In this document: positions 26,881 through 36,494 of the stretch, piece after piece
Layout of the letters: each line of letters opens with the position of its first letter
Numbering within the stretch: the stretch's first letter is position 1
Origin: Humibacillus sp.
GTDB taxonomy: Bacteria; Actinomycetota; Actinomycetes; Actinomycetales; Dermatophilaceae
Direction of reading: 5' to 3'
Length of the DNA stretch: 64,000 nucleotides
NCBI GenBank assembly: GCA_030452985.1
Contig: JAKDLG010000006.1
Span: forward strand, 1-64,000
Position numbers and translations under genes: made by a program
Notes under the pieces: generated by a model
Database searches by the model: none
What the model was told of the DNA's origin: nothing
What the model saw: the letters and a program-made list of their open reading frames with translations, nothing else

Positions 26881-27933
26881 ATGACGGGCAACGACGATGG
26901 GTTCCTGTTGCAGACCGAGGGGTTGAGCAAGCACTACCCGGTTCGGCGTACCCCCCTGGAGCAGGCTCGTCGCGAGCCCGAACAGGCCCTCAAGGCGGTC
27001 GACGGAGTGAGCGTCGGGGTTCGTGCCGGCCAGACGCTCGGCGTCGTCGGCGAAACCGGGTCCGGGAAGAGCACCCTGGGCCGACTGCTGCTCAGACTCG
27101 AGACACCCACGGGCGGCGACATCCGCTACGAGGGAGAGAGCATTCTGACCCCAACTCGGAAGCGGTCCGCGCAGCTGCGGCAGCGAATCCAGATCATTCT
27201 GCAAGACCCGTACTCGACGCTCAATCCCTACCAGTCGGTCTCCAAGTCCATCGAGGAGGTCTTGGTGGTGCATCGCGACCTGTCGCGCTCAGACCGCCGT
27301 GACGAGGCCATCCGCCTGCTCGAAACCGTCGCTTTCCCAGCCGATCTCGCCGACCAGCGGCCCGACCAGCTGAGTGGAGGAGGCCGTCAGAGAGTCAGTA
27401 TCGCCCGGGCCCTGGCGGTTCGACCCCGACTGATCGTGGCCGACGAGCCGGTCTCCGCGCTGGACGTCTCCGTTCAGGCTCAGGTGCTCAACCTCTTCGA
27501 GAAGCTTCGCGCCGAGCTCGGCCTCGCCTACGTGTTCATCACCCACGACCTCGCCGTCGTCCGGCGTCTGAGCGACCGTATTGCCGTCATGTACCTGGGC
27601 CGGGTGGTGGAGGAGGCCTCGACCACCGACCTCTTTCGCCGACCCCTCCACCCGTACACCAAGGCACTGCTCGACGCGGCCCCTGATCTCAACACGACCA
27701 GACAGGCGCGTAATCCGGCCCTCACCGGTGACATGCCCAATGCCATCACTCCCCCGTCCGGCTGCGTCTTCCACCCCAGGTGCCCACAGGCGATGGACCT
27801 CTGCCGACGAGAGGTACCCGTCGCGATCCGTCCAGCCCCGCAACGAACCGTCGCCTGCCACCTGCACACCGGGCCACCAGCCGCCCACAACGAGTTGCCC
27901 ACCCCCAACCCTGCGGAGGAACCACACCCCTAG
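26881..27933 (+). CDS. oligopeptide ABC transporter ATP-binding protein (OppF/DppF-like)
   Basis: Walker A GETGSGKSTLG; LSGGGRQRVSIARAL; C-terminal oligopeptide-type extension with CxFHPRCP. Confidence 0.92.
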   Translation: MTGNDDGFLLQTEGLSKHYPVRRTPLEQARREPEQALKAVDGVSVGVRAGQTLGVVGETGSGKSTLGRLLLRLETPTGGDIRYEGESILTPTRKRSAQLRQRIQIILQDPYSTLNPYQSVSKSIEEVLVVHRDLSRSDRRDEAIRLLETVAFPADLADQRPDQLSGGGRQRVSIARALAVRPRLIVADEPVSALDVSVQAQVLNLFEKLRAELGLAYVFITHDLAVVRRLSDRIAVMYLGRVVEEASTTDLFRRPLHPYTKALLDAAPDLNTTRQARNPALTGDMPNAITPPSGCVFHPRCPQAMDLCRREVPVAIRPAPQRTVACHLHTGPPAAHNELPTPNPAEEPHP

Positions 27934-28034
27934 ACCCCGCTGTCCCTTACGGCCCTTCGACGGCTTCGACGGCTCCCTCGGGACCACCGCACGGCCGCCC
28001 ACCCAGCACCCCAATCGCTCACAAGGAGACCAGA

Positions 28035-29639
28035 ATGACAACTCAACTGCCCGGACTGGACACCTCCAGTCGTCGGTGGCGCCGCACTGGTCTGGCCGCC
28101 GCAGTGGTCGGCGCGCTTGCGCTCAGCGCATGCAGTTCGGACCCTGGCACACCCAGCACCAACGCAGGAACCGGCGGTGCCGGTGCCAGCGAGGTCGACA
28201 CCCTCATCATCGCCAACCCGGTGAAGGTCGACACCCTCGACCCGCAGGTCGCCTCGGTCAACGAGTCGATCTGGTTGGACCAGAACCTGTACAGCGGCCT
28301 GGTGCAAGCCGACCCGGAGGGAAAGAAGATCGTTCCCGACCTCGCCAAGGACTGGGAGGTCTCGAGCGACGCCCTCACGTACACGTTCCACCTGCGCGAC
28401 GCCAAGTTCTCGGACGGCACCCCGGTGCTGGCCTCCGACGTCAAGTTCTCCATCGACCGGGCCAAGGCCTACGACGGCGGGTGGGGGTTTCTGATCACCG
28501 CGGTCAAGGAGGTGAGCGCTCCCGATGCGAAGACGGTCGTCGTGAAGCTCTCGAAACCGCACGCCCCCCTGTTGGCCGACCTGGCCATGTACGCCTACTC
28601 CGTGCTTCCGGAGAAGCTGGTGAAGGCACAAGGTGACACGTTCTTCACCAAGCCCGTGGGCAGTGGTCCGTTCGCCGTCAGCACCTACTCGCCGACCTCG
28701 GAGATCGACCTCGTCCGCAACGACAACTACTACGGCACCGCGCCCAAGATCAAGAACGTCAAGATCAAGATCATCACGAACGACAACGCGCGGGTCCTGG
28801 CCCTGCAGAGCGGTGACGTCGACGTGATCGAGAACCCCCCGGGCAACCTCACCGAGCAGATCGAGGCGAACCCGAAGCTACAGGTCGACCTCTTCCCTTC
28901 CACGCGGGTCGACTTCATCCAAATGAACACCAAGGACAAGCACTTCTCGGACGTGCGGGTGCGGCAAGCAGTCCAGGCGGCCGCTGACCTCAAGCAGATC
29001 AACAAGCTCGCCTACAGCGACACCGGCACCCCGGCAACCTCGTTCATGCCGTACAAGATGCTCTACTGGAACGACCAGCTTCCCGAGCCGACGGTCGACC
29101 TCGCCAAGGCCAAACAGCTGATGGCCGACGCGGGGTTCCCGAACGGCTTCAGCACCAACCTGGTGACGGTCAGCGGTGACGCAGCCGGGCAGGCCCAGGC
29201 GGTGTCCCTGAAGGACTCGCTCGCCAAGATCGGCATCGACGTGAAGATCGAGTCGTACGAGCTCGTCACGGCGTACGACAAGGAGCGCAACGGCGAGTAC
29301 GGCCTGGGTGAGCGCTACTGGACCAACGACATCATCGACCCCGACGAGGTCGTCACCTTCGGCGTTGTCGTGGATGCCGGGTCCAACTCCTTCAACACGA
29401 GCTGGAGCGACCCAACCGCGACGAAGCTCGCCAAGGATGCACGGTCCGAGCCGGACGTGGCCAAGCGCGAAGAGATGTACCAGCAGATCCAGAAGATCGT
29501 CTACGACCAGGTTCCCTATCTGCCGGTCAACTACCCCCCCTTCCGCTACGCCAGCGGCAAGTGGGTCAAGGGCTTCAAGGCCTCACCGTTGGGCAACTAC
29601 AACGACTCGCTCCTGACCTTGACGGTCGACAAGCACTGA
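28035..29639 (+). CDS. ABC transporter substrate-binding lipoprotein (family 5, peptide/nickel type)
   Basis: Lipobox LSACSS; DTLDPQVASVNESI...YTFHLRDAKFSDGTPV. Confidence 0.92.
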   Translation: MTTQLPGLDTSSRRWRRTGLAAAVVGALALSACSSDPGTPSTNAGTGGAGASEVDTLIIANPVKVDTLDPQVASVNESIWLDQNLYSGLVQADPEGKKIVPDLAKDWEVSSDALTYTFHLRDAKFSDGTPVLASDVKFSIDRAKAYDGGWGFLITAVKEVSAPDAKTVVVKLSKPHAPLLADLAMYAYSVLPEKLVKAQGDTFFTKPVGSGPFAVSTYSPTSEIDLVRNDNYYGTAPKIKNVKIKIITNDNARVLALQSGDVDVIENPPGNLTEQIEANPKLQVDLFPSTRVDFIQMNTKDKHFSDVRVRQAVQAAADLKQINKLAYSDTGTPATSFMPYKMLYWNDQLPEPTVDLAKAKQLMADAGFPNGFSTNLVTVSGDAAGQAQAVSLKDSLAKIGIDVKIESYELVTAYDKERNGEYGLGERYWTNDIIDPDEVVTFGVVVDAGSNSFNTSWSDPTATKLAKDARSEPDVAKREEMYQQIQKIVYDQVPYLPVNYPPFRYASGKWVKGFKASPLGNYNDSLLTLTVDKH

Positions 29640-29670
29640 CAGCCATGACGAATCAGGAACGGAGGACACC

Positions 29671-30612
29671 ATGGCCTGGATAGCGATCATCGGCCGACGG
29701 CTGGTACAGATGCTGCCGATCATCTTCGGCATCACCATCGTGTCCTTCGTCCTGATCCGCATGGTGCCCGGCGACCCGGCCTCGCTCATCCTGGGTAACC
29801 ACTACACCCCGGAGGCGGCCACGCAGATCCGCCTCAACCTGGGTCTCGACCAGGGGGTCCTCGCCCAGTACTGGATCTTCGTCACCAACGCGTTGAGCGG
29901 GCAGTTCGGGCATTCGTACTCCCTGAACGCCTCGGTCGGGCAGCTGGTCTCGGACGGGCTCGGCCCCACCCTGTTCCTCATTGCCCAGGCTGGGCTCTTC
30001 ACGGCGGTCATCGCGATCCCCACGGGGCTCTACGTTGGACTGCACCGGGGCGGCATCGCCGACCAGGGCAGCCGGGTGTTCCTGCTCATCGGCTACGCCC
30101 TTCCGAGCTTCCTGCTCGGGGTCCTGCTCATCCTCGTGTTCGGGGTCAAGGTGCCGATCCTGCCGATCAGCGGTTTCGGCGAGGGGTTCCTCGAGCACGT
30201 GCAGCACCTGATCCTGCCGTCGATCACGATCGCCATCCCGTTCTCGACCGTGCTGGTGCGTTCACTCCGCGCCAGCGTGATCGAGACGCTGGACGCCGAC
30301 TACGTGACGACCGCGCTGCTCAAGGGCGTGTCATGGCGCCGGGTCGTCTCACGACACATCCTGCGCAACGCCGGCATGAAGGTCGTCGTCGTCTTCGGCG
30401 TGAACCTGGCCTTTCTCGTGGGAGGCACGGTCGTCATCGAGAACGTCTTCTCGATCCCCGGCCTGGGCTCGCTGCTCGTCAACTCGGTCTCGACCCGCGA
30501 CTACCCGGTGGTCCAGGGTCTGACCCTGCTCTTCGCCCTGTTCGTTCTCGCAGCCAACCTGCTCACCGACCTGGTCCACGTGGCCATGGATCCCCGACTC
30601 GCGGCGGCCTAG
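29671..30612 (+). CDS. ABC transporter permease (DppB-like)
   Basis: GRRLVQMLPIIFGITIVSFVLIRMVPGDPA... Confidence 0.93.
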   Translation: MAWIAIIGRRLVQMLPIIFGITIVSFVLIRMVPGDPASLILGNHYTPEAATQIRLNLGLDQGVLAQYWIFVTNALSGQFGHSYSLNASVGQLVSDGLGPTLFLIAQAGLFTAVIAIPTGLYVGLHRGGIADQGSRVFLLIGYALPSFLLGVLLILVFGVKVPILPISGFGEGFLEHVQHLILPSITIAIPFSTVLVRSLRASVIETLDADYVTTALLKGVSWRRVVSRHILRNAGMKVVVVFGVNLAFLVGGTVVIENVFSIPGLGSLLVNSVSTRDYPVVQGLTLLFALFVLAANLLTDLVHVAMDPRLAAA

Positions 30613-30615
30613 ACC

Positions 30616-31488
30616 ATGACCCTCACCCTCCTCGGACGACCGTCCACGCGAACCACTTCGCGTCGCCCGCTGCTGCCCGGGCTCAGCGGCAACGTGTCAC
30701 TGGCGGTCGGCGTCGCGATCCTGCTCGTGATGATCGTCGTGTGCTACGGCGCTCCGCTCTTCACGTCGTACTCGCCGATCGCCGTGGATGCGACGAACCC
30801 GTTGGCCCCGCTCTTCTCCCCCGGCCATTTCCTCGGCACTGACGAGTACGGCCGAGACCTCTGGACACGCGTCATCTACGGTGGTCGTTACGACCTGGCC
30901 ATCGCGTTCGGCGCCACCGCTGTGACCCTGGTGGTCGGCACCCTGATCGGGGTGGTGTCTGCCCACGTCGGCGGTCGGACCGACGCCGTCGTCATGCGCA
31001 TCGTTGACCTGTTCTTCGCCTTCCCGTTCATCGTGCTCGTCATCGCGATCATCGCGGCCCTCGGGACCAGCCTGATCAACCTGTTCATCGCCCTGTGGGT
31101 GGTCAGCTGGGTGAGCTACGCACGCATCTCCCACGGACAGACCCTCTCGGCGAACAAGTACGGCTACGTCGTGGCGGCAAAGGCCCTCGGGTTCTCCCAC
31201 CTGCGAATTCTGTCGCGCCACCTGCTGCCGAGTGTGCTCCCCGGTGTGATCATCTTCGCCATGGTCGACGCCGTCGGCAACGTGCTGCTGGGCGCCTCCC
31301 TCGGCTACCTCGGTGTCGGGATCCCCGAGCCCACCCCGGAGTGGGGCTCGATGATCTCGTCGGGTCAGAACTTCATCCTGTCGAACTGGTGGCTGTCGCT
31401 GGTGCCCGGAGCCGCTCTGGTGGTGTTGGGCGTGGCCCTGAGCCTTGTCGGTGACGGCCTGTCAGACCTGCTGAGGACCAAGCGATGA
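30616..31488 (+). CDS. ABC transporter permease (DppC-like)
   Basis: FLGTDEYGRDLWTRVIYGGRYDLAIAF... Confidence 0.93.
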   Translation: MTLTLLGRPSTRTTSRRPLLPGLSGNVSLAVGVAILLVMIVVCYGAPLFTSYSPIAVDATNPLAPLFSPGHFLGTDEYGRDLWTRVIYGGRYDLAIAFGATAVTLVVGTLIGVVSAHVGGRTDAVVMRIVDLFFAFPFIVLVIAIIAALGTSLINLFIALWVVSWVSYARISHGQTLSANKYGYVVAAKALGFSHLRILSRHLLPSVLPGVIIFAMVDAVGNVLLGASLGYLGVGIPEPTPEWGSMISSGQNFILSNWWLSLVPGAALVVLGVALSLVGDGLSDLLRTKR

Positions 31489-32588
31489 GAACCGTTCACG
31501 CCGTGCCCGCCCCCCAGGCACCCGTCCTGCTCGAGGCCAACGACGTCTCCATCACGATCCCGACCTCAGGGGGCATCGTGACCCCCGTCGACCACGTCTC
31601 ACTGACCCTGCGCTCGGGAGAGGTGCTCGGCATCGTCGGCGAGACCGGCAGCGGCAAGACGGTCACCTGCCGGTCGCTCCTCGGCCTGATGCCGTCGGCC
31701 GAGGCGCGGCACACGGGGTCGGTCACCTATCCCGGGGTGATGGACGAGAACGTCCTCGATGCGGGGCGGGGTGTCATGCGCAAGCACTGGGGCACCTACA
31801 TCTCCATGATTCCGCAGAACCCGATGACCTCACTCAACCCGGTGCACCGCATCGGCGACCAGATCGCCGAAGCCATCGCGGCGCACTCGTCGATGCCGAA
31901 GCCGCAACGGTTCGACCGGATAGTCGAGCTGATGACCCGAGTGGGTATCCCCAACCCGCAGAAGCGAATGCGCGACTACCCGCACCAGTTCAGCGGCGGC
32001 ATGCTGCAACGCACCCTGATCGCCATCGCCTTGGCCGGTGACCCCCGTGTTCTCATTGCCGACGAGCCGACCACCGCGCTCGACGTCATCATCCAGGACC
32101 AGATCCTCAGCCTTCTCGTAGAACTGCAGCGAGACCTGGGTACGAGTCTGGTGCTGGTCAGCCACGACCTGTCCGTGATCGCCCAGGTGTGTGATCGCGT
32201 CGCTGTCATGTACGGGGGTCAGGTGGTCGAGCTCGCCGAGACTGCCACACTCCTACACACGCCACGGCACCCCTACACGAATGCGCTCCTGAGGTCGCTT
32301 CCCGGCGCCGTGCCGCGCGACCAGCCGCTCACCGCGATCTCTGGTTCGCCGCCGCGCCTCATCGACCTTCCCGACACGTGCCGGTTCCGGCCCCGATGCA
32401 CGTTCGCCGATGAAGGCTGCTCGACGTGGACGACGCAGTTGTTGGTGGCCGGCGGCGCAAGCTCACCGGCCAGCGTCCGGTGTCGCAGGCACCAGGAGAT
32501 CGAGCTTCAACCCCCGTCCCGGTCGGGCCAGGAGACACCGCCCCGATCGTCCCTGGTGGAACCCATGGACTTCTGGGCAGCCCGCTGA
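31485..32588 (+). CDS. ABC transporter ATP-binding protein (DppD-like)
   Basis: GETGSGKTVTCRSL; FSGGMLQRTLIAIAL. Confidence 0.92.
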   Translation: MRTVHAVPAPQAPVLLEANDVSITIPTSGGIVTPVDHVSLTLRSGEVLGIVGETGSGKTVTCRSLLGLMPSAEARHTGSVTYPGVMDENVLDAGRGVMRKHWGTYISMIPQNPMTSLNPVHRIGDQIAEAIAAHSSMPKPQRFDRIVELMTRVGIPNPQKRMRDYPHQFSGGMLQRTLIAIALAGDPRVLIADEPTTALDVIIQDQILSLLVELQRDLGTSLVLVSHDLSVIAQVCDRVAVMYGGQVVELAETATLLHTPRHPYTNALLRSLPGAVPRDQPLTAISGSPPRLIDLPDTCRFRPRCTFADEGCSTWTTQLLVAGGASSPASVRCRRHQEIELQPPSRSGQETPPRSSLVEPMDFWAAR

Positions 32589-32624
32589 ACGTCTCGCACC
32601 CGAGACATCCTCAAAGGAGAAACT

Positions 32625-33755
32625 GTGTCTGAGAACAAGCTTCGCGTCGGCGTCGTCGGCACCGGTCGCTGGGCCACCCGTTCGCACATCCCCGGCTGGC
32701 AACGGGACCCGCGCGTAGAGGTGGTCGCGCTCGCCGATACAGACGCGGGCGCCCTCGCGAGGGCCGGGAAGGAGTTCGGGATCGAGCGGCTCGAGAGTGA
32801 CTACCGCCGTCTGGTGGAAGACCCCGACATCGACGTCATCGATGTGGTGACGGGCGACCAGATGCACTTCGAGGTCTCGTGGGCAGCGCTCGAGGCGGGT
32901 AAGCACGTGTTGTGCGAGAAGCCGGTGCACTCGGACTATCACCAGGTCATCGCAGCAGCCGACCTGGCTGAGAGCAAGGGCCTGAAGACCAAGCTCGGCT
33001 TCACGTTCCGCTACGCCCCCGCCACCATGTACGCGGCCGAGCTCATCGCCCAGGGTTTCATCGGCGAGCCCTACATGCTCAACGCCTTCGAGCAGAACAG
33101 CCAGTGGCTGGACCCGCAGACTCCCCTGCGACAGCTGCGCACGACCGACGACGACGCAGAGATCGCGGTGTCTTCCATCGAGGGGTATGGAGCACCCGTC
33201 ATCGACATCATGCACTGGTGGATGGATGCCCCCCTGGAGTCGGTGGTGGGCACGATGCGCAACTTCGTGCCCAACCGCGTGGTACGTGAGACCGGTCAGA
33301 TGACGCGCGTGAACATTGACGACGGTGACATGTGGATCGCAGAGTTCGGTGGTGGCCGCCTCGCCTCCGTCCAGTCCTCGTTCGTGACCGTCGGGAACTA
33401 TCCGGGGATCGAAGTGCGGATCTACGGGTCCGAAGGGGCCATCATCGTGCGTCTGGTCGAGGAGGCCGGCATCTGCCAGACGATCAAGACCGCTACGAAG
33501 GATGCCGTCGAGTTTGTCAAACGTGAGATTCCCGAACGCTTCTTTCCTGTCGGTGGCACCTCGAACGAGCCGTGGCCCTTCCTCTTCTACTCCAACGTGC
33601 TGCGTGACTTCACCGATGAGATCCTAGGTGGCGGACCCGTCAACCAGGGTGACTTCCGCCAGGGCGCGCTGGTACAGCAGACGATCAACGCGTTCGAGCA
33701 GGCCCATCGCACCCGCGCCTGGGTTGACTTTCCGCTCGCCGCTGGCGACGACTGA
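32625..33755 (+). CDS. Gfo/Idh/MocA-family oxidoreductase
   Basis: RVGVVGTGRWATRSHIPGW...GKHVLCEKPVH. Confidence 0.92.
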   Translation: MSENKLRVGVVGTGRWATRSHIPGWQRDPRVEVVALADTDAGALARAGKEFGIERLESDYRRLVEDPDIDVIDVVTGDQMHFEVSWAALEAGKHVLCEKPVHSDYHQVIAAADLAESKGLKTKLGFTFRYAPATMYAAELIAQGFIGEPYMLNAFEQNSQWLDPQTPLRQLRTTDDDAEIAVSSIEGYGAPVIDIMHWWMDAPLESVVGTMRNFVPNRVVRETGQMTRVNIDDGDMWIAEFGGGRLASVQSSFVTVGNYPGIEVRIYGSEGAIIVRLVEEAGICQTIKTATKDAVEFVKREIPERFFPVGGTSNEPWPFLFYSNVLRDFTDEILGGGPVNQGDFRQGALVQQTINAFEQAHRTRAWVDFPLAAGDD

Positions 33756-33802
33756 CGTCACCCTTGACGAGTTGACCCTCCGCTGCGACAGCAAGGAATC
33801 CC

Positions 33803-34480
33803 ATGGCCATATCTGCCACCACCTCACGCCACACCACAGGTCGGAACGAGACGGTTCTGCAGCATCGTTCGCTGCCCGAGTCGGTTCACGACATCCTTCG
33901 GTCGCGGATCCTGAGCAACGAGCTGCCGGCCGGAACGCCCCTGGTGGAGCTGAACCTGGCGGCGGAGTTCGGCGTCTCCCGCACGACCGTTCGCGCCGCA
34001 CTGCGCGAGCTGCAGACCGAGCGACTGATCGAGGTGCAGCCGAGACGCCGTACGATCGTGTCGCGGATGTCGGCCGAAGACGTGGCCGAGGCCTGCTATA
34101 CGAGGTTCGTCCTGGAGTCGGCGTCACTGCCTGACGTGTGGGAAGTTGTCCGACCCGGCCTGCTCGCCGAGATGAGCGACGTGGTCGACCTGATGCAGCT
34201 GGCGGCCGACACAGAGGACGTGTCGGGCATCGTCGAGCTCGATACCGCGCTGCACCGGCTCATCATGGAGTCCAGTGGGCATCCACGTCTCGTCGAGCTC
34301 TGGTCGACCCTGAACGGGCAGATGGGCGCGCTGATGCGATCGACGCTGGACCGCCAGGGTTTGTCGTTGGACGAGACCGTCGCCATGCATCGCAAGCTGC
34401 TGACGTCGTTCCGTCGCAAGGACCCGACGGTTGCGGTCGCCGCGTTGCGCGACCACTACGTGGGGTCAACCCATGCCTGA
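33803..34480 (+). CDS. GntR-family regulator, FCD-like C-terminal domain
   Basis: VHDILRSRILSNELPAGTPLVELNLAAEFGVSRTTVRAALRELQTERL. Confidence 0.92.
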   Translation: MAISATTSRHTTGRNETVLQHRSLPESVHDILRSRILSNELPAGTPLVELNLAAEFGVSRTTVRAALRELQTERLIEVQPRRRTIVSRMSAEDVAEACYTRFVLESASLPDVWEVVRPGLLAEMSDVVDLMQLAADTEDVSGIVELDTALHRLIMESSGHPRLVELWSTLNGQMGALMRSTLDRQGLSLDETVAMHRKLLTSFRRKDPTVAVAALRDHYVGSTHA

Positions 34481-35450
34481 TTCGATGAGATGGGGCGTGC
34501 TGGGCACGGCGAACATCGCTGCGAAGGCCTTCCTTCCTGCGCTGCGCGAAGCGGGAGGAGTGGCCACCGTGGTCGGCAGCCGCTCCGAGACCCGCGGCCG
34601 GGCCTGGGCCGCCGAGAACGGTGTGATGCGGGCCGGCACCTACGAGTCCGTGGTGGCCGCCGACGATGTCGATGCCGTGTACGTGGCGCTGCCCAACGAC
34701 CAGCACGCCGTCTGGGCGGCCGCCGCCCTTGCAGCGGGTAAGGCGGTGCTCTGCGAGAAACCCATTGCCCTGAGCGCCGCTCAGGCTGAGCACCTGGTCG
34801 CCGCGGTCGGTCGCGACGACCTGCTGTGGGAGTCGTTCGTCTTCGCGTTCCACCCCCAGACCGCTCTTCTGCTCGACCTCGTGGCCGATGGCCGGATCGG
34901 TGATCTCGCTGAGATCGTGTCGGAGTTCCACTTCGACATCACCGGTGCCACCGGCAACATCCGACTTCGTAGCGAGCTCGGTGGTGGGGCGCTCTACGAC
35001 GTCGGGTGCTACCCCCTTCGCCTCGCTCGACAACTGTTCGGTTCGGAACCGGTGCACGCTGCGACCGCGCTCACTCCGGTCCCTGGCGGTGTAGAGCTCG
35101 ACATGGCAGCCGTCGTCGACTTCCCTCAGTCACGGCGGTTGATCATGTCGGCCGGTATGCGCCGCCCGATGTCGACCTTCACCCGCATCGTCGGTACCAC
35201 CGGTGAGCTCCGGGTGACCAACCCGTACCACCCCACCGCCCGCGACACGGTCGAGCTGTGGGCCGGTCGGGAGCACGTCGAGACCTGGCCGGCAGCCTCC
35301 GGCTCGGCGTTCCGGCACGCCATCGAACACATTCACGACGTCATCCTCGGCCAGACGACGGCGCGACACACGGCCGTGCAGGATGCCGTCCCGCAGGCTC
35401 GGTCGCTCGACCTGGTTCGCGCCGCCGCCACGACAGGAGAAGCACGGTGA
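34473..35450 (+). CDS. Gfo/Idh/MocA-family oxidoreductase
   Basis: MRWGVLGTANIAAKAFLPAL...GKAVLCEKPIA. Confidence 0.92.
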   Translation: MPDSMRWGVLGTANIAAKAFLPALREAGGVATVVGSRSETRGRAWAAENGVMRAGTYESVVAADDVDAVYVALPNDQHAVWAAAALAAGKAVLCEKPIALSAAQAEHLVAAVGRDDLLWESFVFAFHPQTALLLDLVADGRIGDLAEIVSEFHFDITGATGNIRLRSELGGGALYDVGCYPLRLARQLFGSEPVHAATALTPVPGGVELDMAAVVDFPQSRRLIMSAGMRRPMSTFTRIVGTTGELRVTNPYHPTARDTVELWAGREHVETWPAASGSAFRHAIEHIHDVILGQTTARHTAVQDAVPQARSLDLVRAAATTGEAR

Positions 35451-36493
35451 CCCGACCCACCCAACTGCCCGACCGCCCGGCTGTTCTGATCTCGACGCCG
35501 CTCGAGCCCGCCCTGGTCGAACGGATCAGGCAGAGCGCCGACGTCGAGGTGCTCTACGCGCCCGAGCTGCTCCCCGTGCCCCGGTACGGCAACGACCACA
35601 CCGGAACGCCCCCGACGCTGTCGCCGGCCCAGGAGCGTGAGTGGCGGCAGATGCTGGCGACCGCTGACGTGGCCTTCGACTTCGACTGGCGCGACCCTGC
35701 CCAGCTGCTCACCAACGCCCCCCGGCTTCAGTGGGTGCAGGCGACCAGCGCGGGGATCGGGGGTTTTGTGAAGCGGTACGGGCTCGACGGTGGCGAGCTC
35801 ACACTCACCACCGCCGCGGGCACGCACGCCGCACCGCTCGCCGAGTTCGCCCTGACCGGCGTGCTGCACTTCGTCAAAGATGTGCCGCACCTGATCTCGC
35901 GCCAGCGCGAGCACCACTGGGAGCGACACGTCAGCGGTCAGCTCGTCGGTCGACGAGCCACCATGGTCGGGCTCGGCTCCATCGGACGCCAGGTCGCCAC
36001 GGTCTTCGATGCGCTCGGCGTGCAGGTGACCGGCGTCGGTCGCTCGGGCAGCAGGTACGAGCTGCCGAAGGGTGTGACCACCATCGACATCGAGAACCTC
36101 GACGACGTGCTGGGGGCGACCGACATCCTCGTGCTGGCGGTTCCCCTCACGCCCGAGACCCAGAACCTCATCGATGCCTCGAGGGTGTCCGCGCTGCCCG
36201 CGGGGGCCATCGTCGTGAACGTCGCACGGGGGCAGGTGATCGACGAGACGGCCCTGACCGAGGCACTCGCGGCCGGGACCCTGGGCGGCGCCGCGCTCGA
36301 CGTCTTCGACGTCGAGCCGCTGCCGTTCGCCTCACCGTTGTGGGATCTGCCGAACGTGCTGGTCTCACCGCACTCGGCCTCCACCGCCGCCGTCGAGAAC
36401 GAGGTGCTGACCGACCTGTTCATCGACAACTTCCGTCGCCTTCGGGGCGGCGAGACGCTCCGGAACCTCTACCACGCGGGCCGAGGCTACTGA
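35447..36493 (+). CDS. D-2-hydroxyacid dehydrogenase
   Basis: TMVGLGSIGRQVATVF; VNVARGQVIDETAL. GTG start. Confidence 0.92.
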   Translation: MTRPTQLPDRPAVLISTPLEPALVERIRQSADVEVLYAPELLPVPRYGNDHTGTPPTLSPAQEREWRQMLATADVAFDFDWRDPAQLLTNAPRLQWVQATSAGIGGFVKRYGLDGGELTLTTAAGTHAAPLAEFALTGVLHFVKDVPHLISRQREHHWERHVSGQLVGRRATMVGLGSIGRQVATVFDALGVQVTGVGRSGSRYELPKGVTTIDIENLDDVLGATDILVLAVPLTPETQNLIDASRVSALPAGAIVVNVARGQVIDETALTEALAAGTLGGAALDVFDVEPLPFASPLWDLPNVLVSPHSASTAAVENEVLTDLFIDNFRRLRGGETLRNLYHAGRGY

Positions 36494-36494
36494 G